Shown here piece after piece: positions 4,339 to 5,172 of a stretch of 5,172 bases of DNA. The DNA lies in NCBI GenBank assembly GCA_045590615.1, contig JAZNRH010000063.1, forward strand, positions 1 through 5,172. The letters run 5' to 3'. Position 1 is the stretch's first letter. Each line of letters starts with the position of its first letter. The notes below the pieces were generated by a model, which was not told the DNA's origin, ran no database searches, and worked only from the letters and a program-made list of their open reading frames with translations. Position numbers and translations under genes: made by a program. Source of the DNA: RGIG6353 sp045590615 (GTDB lineage: Bacteria > Bacillota > Clostridia > Oscillospirales > SIG627).

Positions 4339-5085
4339 TTACGCCTCTGTCAAGATTTCGACACCCGTATCGGTAATTACGACGGTGTTTTCGTAGTGTG
4401 CGGCAAGCTTTCCGTCGCAAGTCACAACAGTCCAATCGTTGTCAAGAGTTTTTACTTTATAGCCGCCCTGACATACCATCGGTTCTATTGCGATTGTCAT
4501 ACCTTTATACAGTCTCGGTCCATGTCCTGACCTTCCGTAATTCGGAACGTCGGGCTCTTCGTGCAGATGTTCACCCACACCGTGACCGATATAATCTCTG
4601 ACTACCGAATAACCGTTTGTCTCAACAAAGCTCTGTATTGCCGAGCCGATATCACCGACTCTCGAGCCGTCCTTGACGTTTTTAATGCCCTCAAAAAAGC
4701 TTTGTCGGGTAACTTCGATAAGGCGCTTTGCCTCATCTGAAATATCTCCAACGGGGAAAGTGTTGGCGCAGTCTCCGTGGAAACCGAGGTAATATGCCCC
4801 GACGTCCACCTTGACTATGTCGCCCTCAAGCAAAACCCTGTTGCCGGGTATTCCGTGTATGACCTCTTCGTTTACACTTATACAAGCCGACGCGGGAAAC
4901 CCGTTGTAATTAAGAAACGAGGGTTTTGCTCCGTTTTGTTCGATAAAGCTTCTGATCTTGCGGTCGAGCTCCAGGGTAGTGATACCAGGTTTTATATGCT
5001 CTCCCGCAAACTTCAAGGCAGCGGCTGTTATTCTGCATGCCTTTCGCATCTGATCGATATCTTTTTGAGTTTTGATGTTAATCAT
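4339..5085 (-). CDS. map: Methionine aminopeptidase, type I
   Basis: This 248-residue cytosolic metalloprotease removes the initiator methionine from new proteins with a small second residue. It has the usual length and pita-bread fold pattern of bacterial type Ia enzymes. All expected active-site residues are visible: His77 (EEVIHGIPG), metal ligands Asp94 and Asp105 (VKVDVGAYY, GDCANTF), His168 and His175 (GHGVGEHLHEEP), Glu201 (AIEPM) and Glu232 (HYENTVV). They match the E. coli set (His79, Asp97, Asp108, His171, His178, Glu204, Glu235) at a near-constant offset. There is no N-terminal SEC-C zinc extension. The ATG lies inside the end of adk (ATGA overlap) with only a weak AAGG upstream, so translation is probably coupled to adk. 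The gene ends 1 nt before the KOW gene. Confidence 0.97.
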   Translation of the reverse strand: MINIKTQKDIDQMRKACRITAAALKFAGEHIKPGITTLELDRKIRSFIEQNGAKPSFLNYNGFPASACISVNEEVIHGIPGNRVLLEGDIVKVDVGAYYLGFHGDCANTFPVGDISDEAKRLIEVTRQSFFEGIKNVKDGSRVGDIGSAIQSFVETNGYSVVRDYIGHGVGEHLHEEPDVPNYGRSGHGPRLYKGMTIAIEPMVCQGGYKVKTLDNDWTVVTCDGKLAAHYENTVVITDTGVEILTEA

Positions 5086-5172
5086 TTTAAATCCAAAGCC
5101 TTAAGTGTCAGCGCCGTAGTATCGTCAAGTTCTTCCTGACCTTCTACGTCAACCAGTATGCCACGATTCCTG
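5082..5172 (-). CDS. adk: Adenylate kinase, C-terminal end (partial)
   Basis: Only the last 29 codons and the TGA stop are present; the frame enters at position 5171 and the rest lies beyond the right edge. The tail contains RGILVDVEGQEELDD followed by a short leucine-rich helix, which resembles the closing strand and helix of bacterial adenylate kinase (ATP + AMP to 2 ADP, cytosolic). The identification rests mainly on context, since adk directly precedes map in this cluster in most Firmicutes. The stop overlaps the map start by 4 nt (ATGA), which suggests translational coupling. The fragment is too short to see the nucleotide-binding P-loop or LID domain. Confidence 0.8.
   Translation of the reverse strand, partial: RNRGILVDVEGQEELDDTTALTLKALDLK

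Overview
The window is the distal half of the bacterial spectinomycin/alpha ribosomal-protein supercluster. It is transcribed entirely from the minus strand, so it reads from right to left, and it is followed by a gene-poor tail. The gene order, starting at the right edge, is the adk 3' end, map, a small KOW-domain gene, infA, rpmJ, rpsM, rpsK, rpsD, rpoA and rplQ. The KOW gene between map and infA, strong AGGAGG ribosome binding sites before most genes, AT-rich gaps, and rpsD lying inside the cluster (unlike Bacillus subtilis) all suggest a low-to-moderate G+C Firmicute of the class Clostridia. An Oscillospiraceae/Ruminococcaceae-type gut anaerobe is my best guess, but the genus cannot be fixed from the sequence alone.

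Right part (about 768-5172): this is a tight operon. adk and map overlap by 4 nt, map and the KOW gene are 1 nt apart, and the remaining gaps are about 14-100 nt. It encodes adenylate kinase (nucleotide balance), methionine aminopeptidase (N-terminal processing of new proteins), a KOW RNA-binding protein, initiation factor IF-1, ribosomal proteins L36, S13, S11, S4 and L17, and the RNA polymerase alpha subunit. This couples ribosome assembly, translation initiation, nascent-chain maturation and transcription. S4 and L36 both keep intact zinc-ribbon cysteine sets. infA appears to start at TTG. The longest gap, 100 nt between rpsD and rpoA, holds one arm of an inverted repeat whose other arm is the rpsD 3' end. 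The operon promoter must lie to the right of the window.

Middle part (about 306-763): after rplQ there is a hairpin, then a 94-residue gene resembling a free-standing TipAS (thiopeptide-recognition) domain without a MerR DNA-binding part. Two further terminator hairpins follow it. The hairpins before and after this gene share a GGCTGTAAAAA stem. No convincing promoter is visible for the gene, and the hairpin ahead of it has a poor U-tract in the direction of rplQ transcription, so read-through from the operon is plausible.

Left part (1-250): no gene is seen. It holds copies of a roughly 49-51-bp hairpin-forming repeat. One 51-nt copy occurs twice identically, within a 73-nt direct repeat (70/73 identical) offset by 177 nt. 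This looks like a dispersed, non-coding palindromic repeat family, and with the TipAS-like gene it is the least ordinary part of the window. I see no evidence of a new multi-gene system; the rest is conserved housekeeping DNA.
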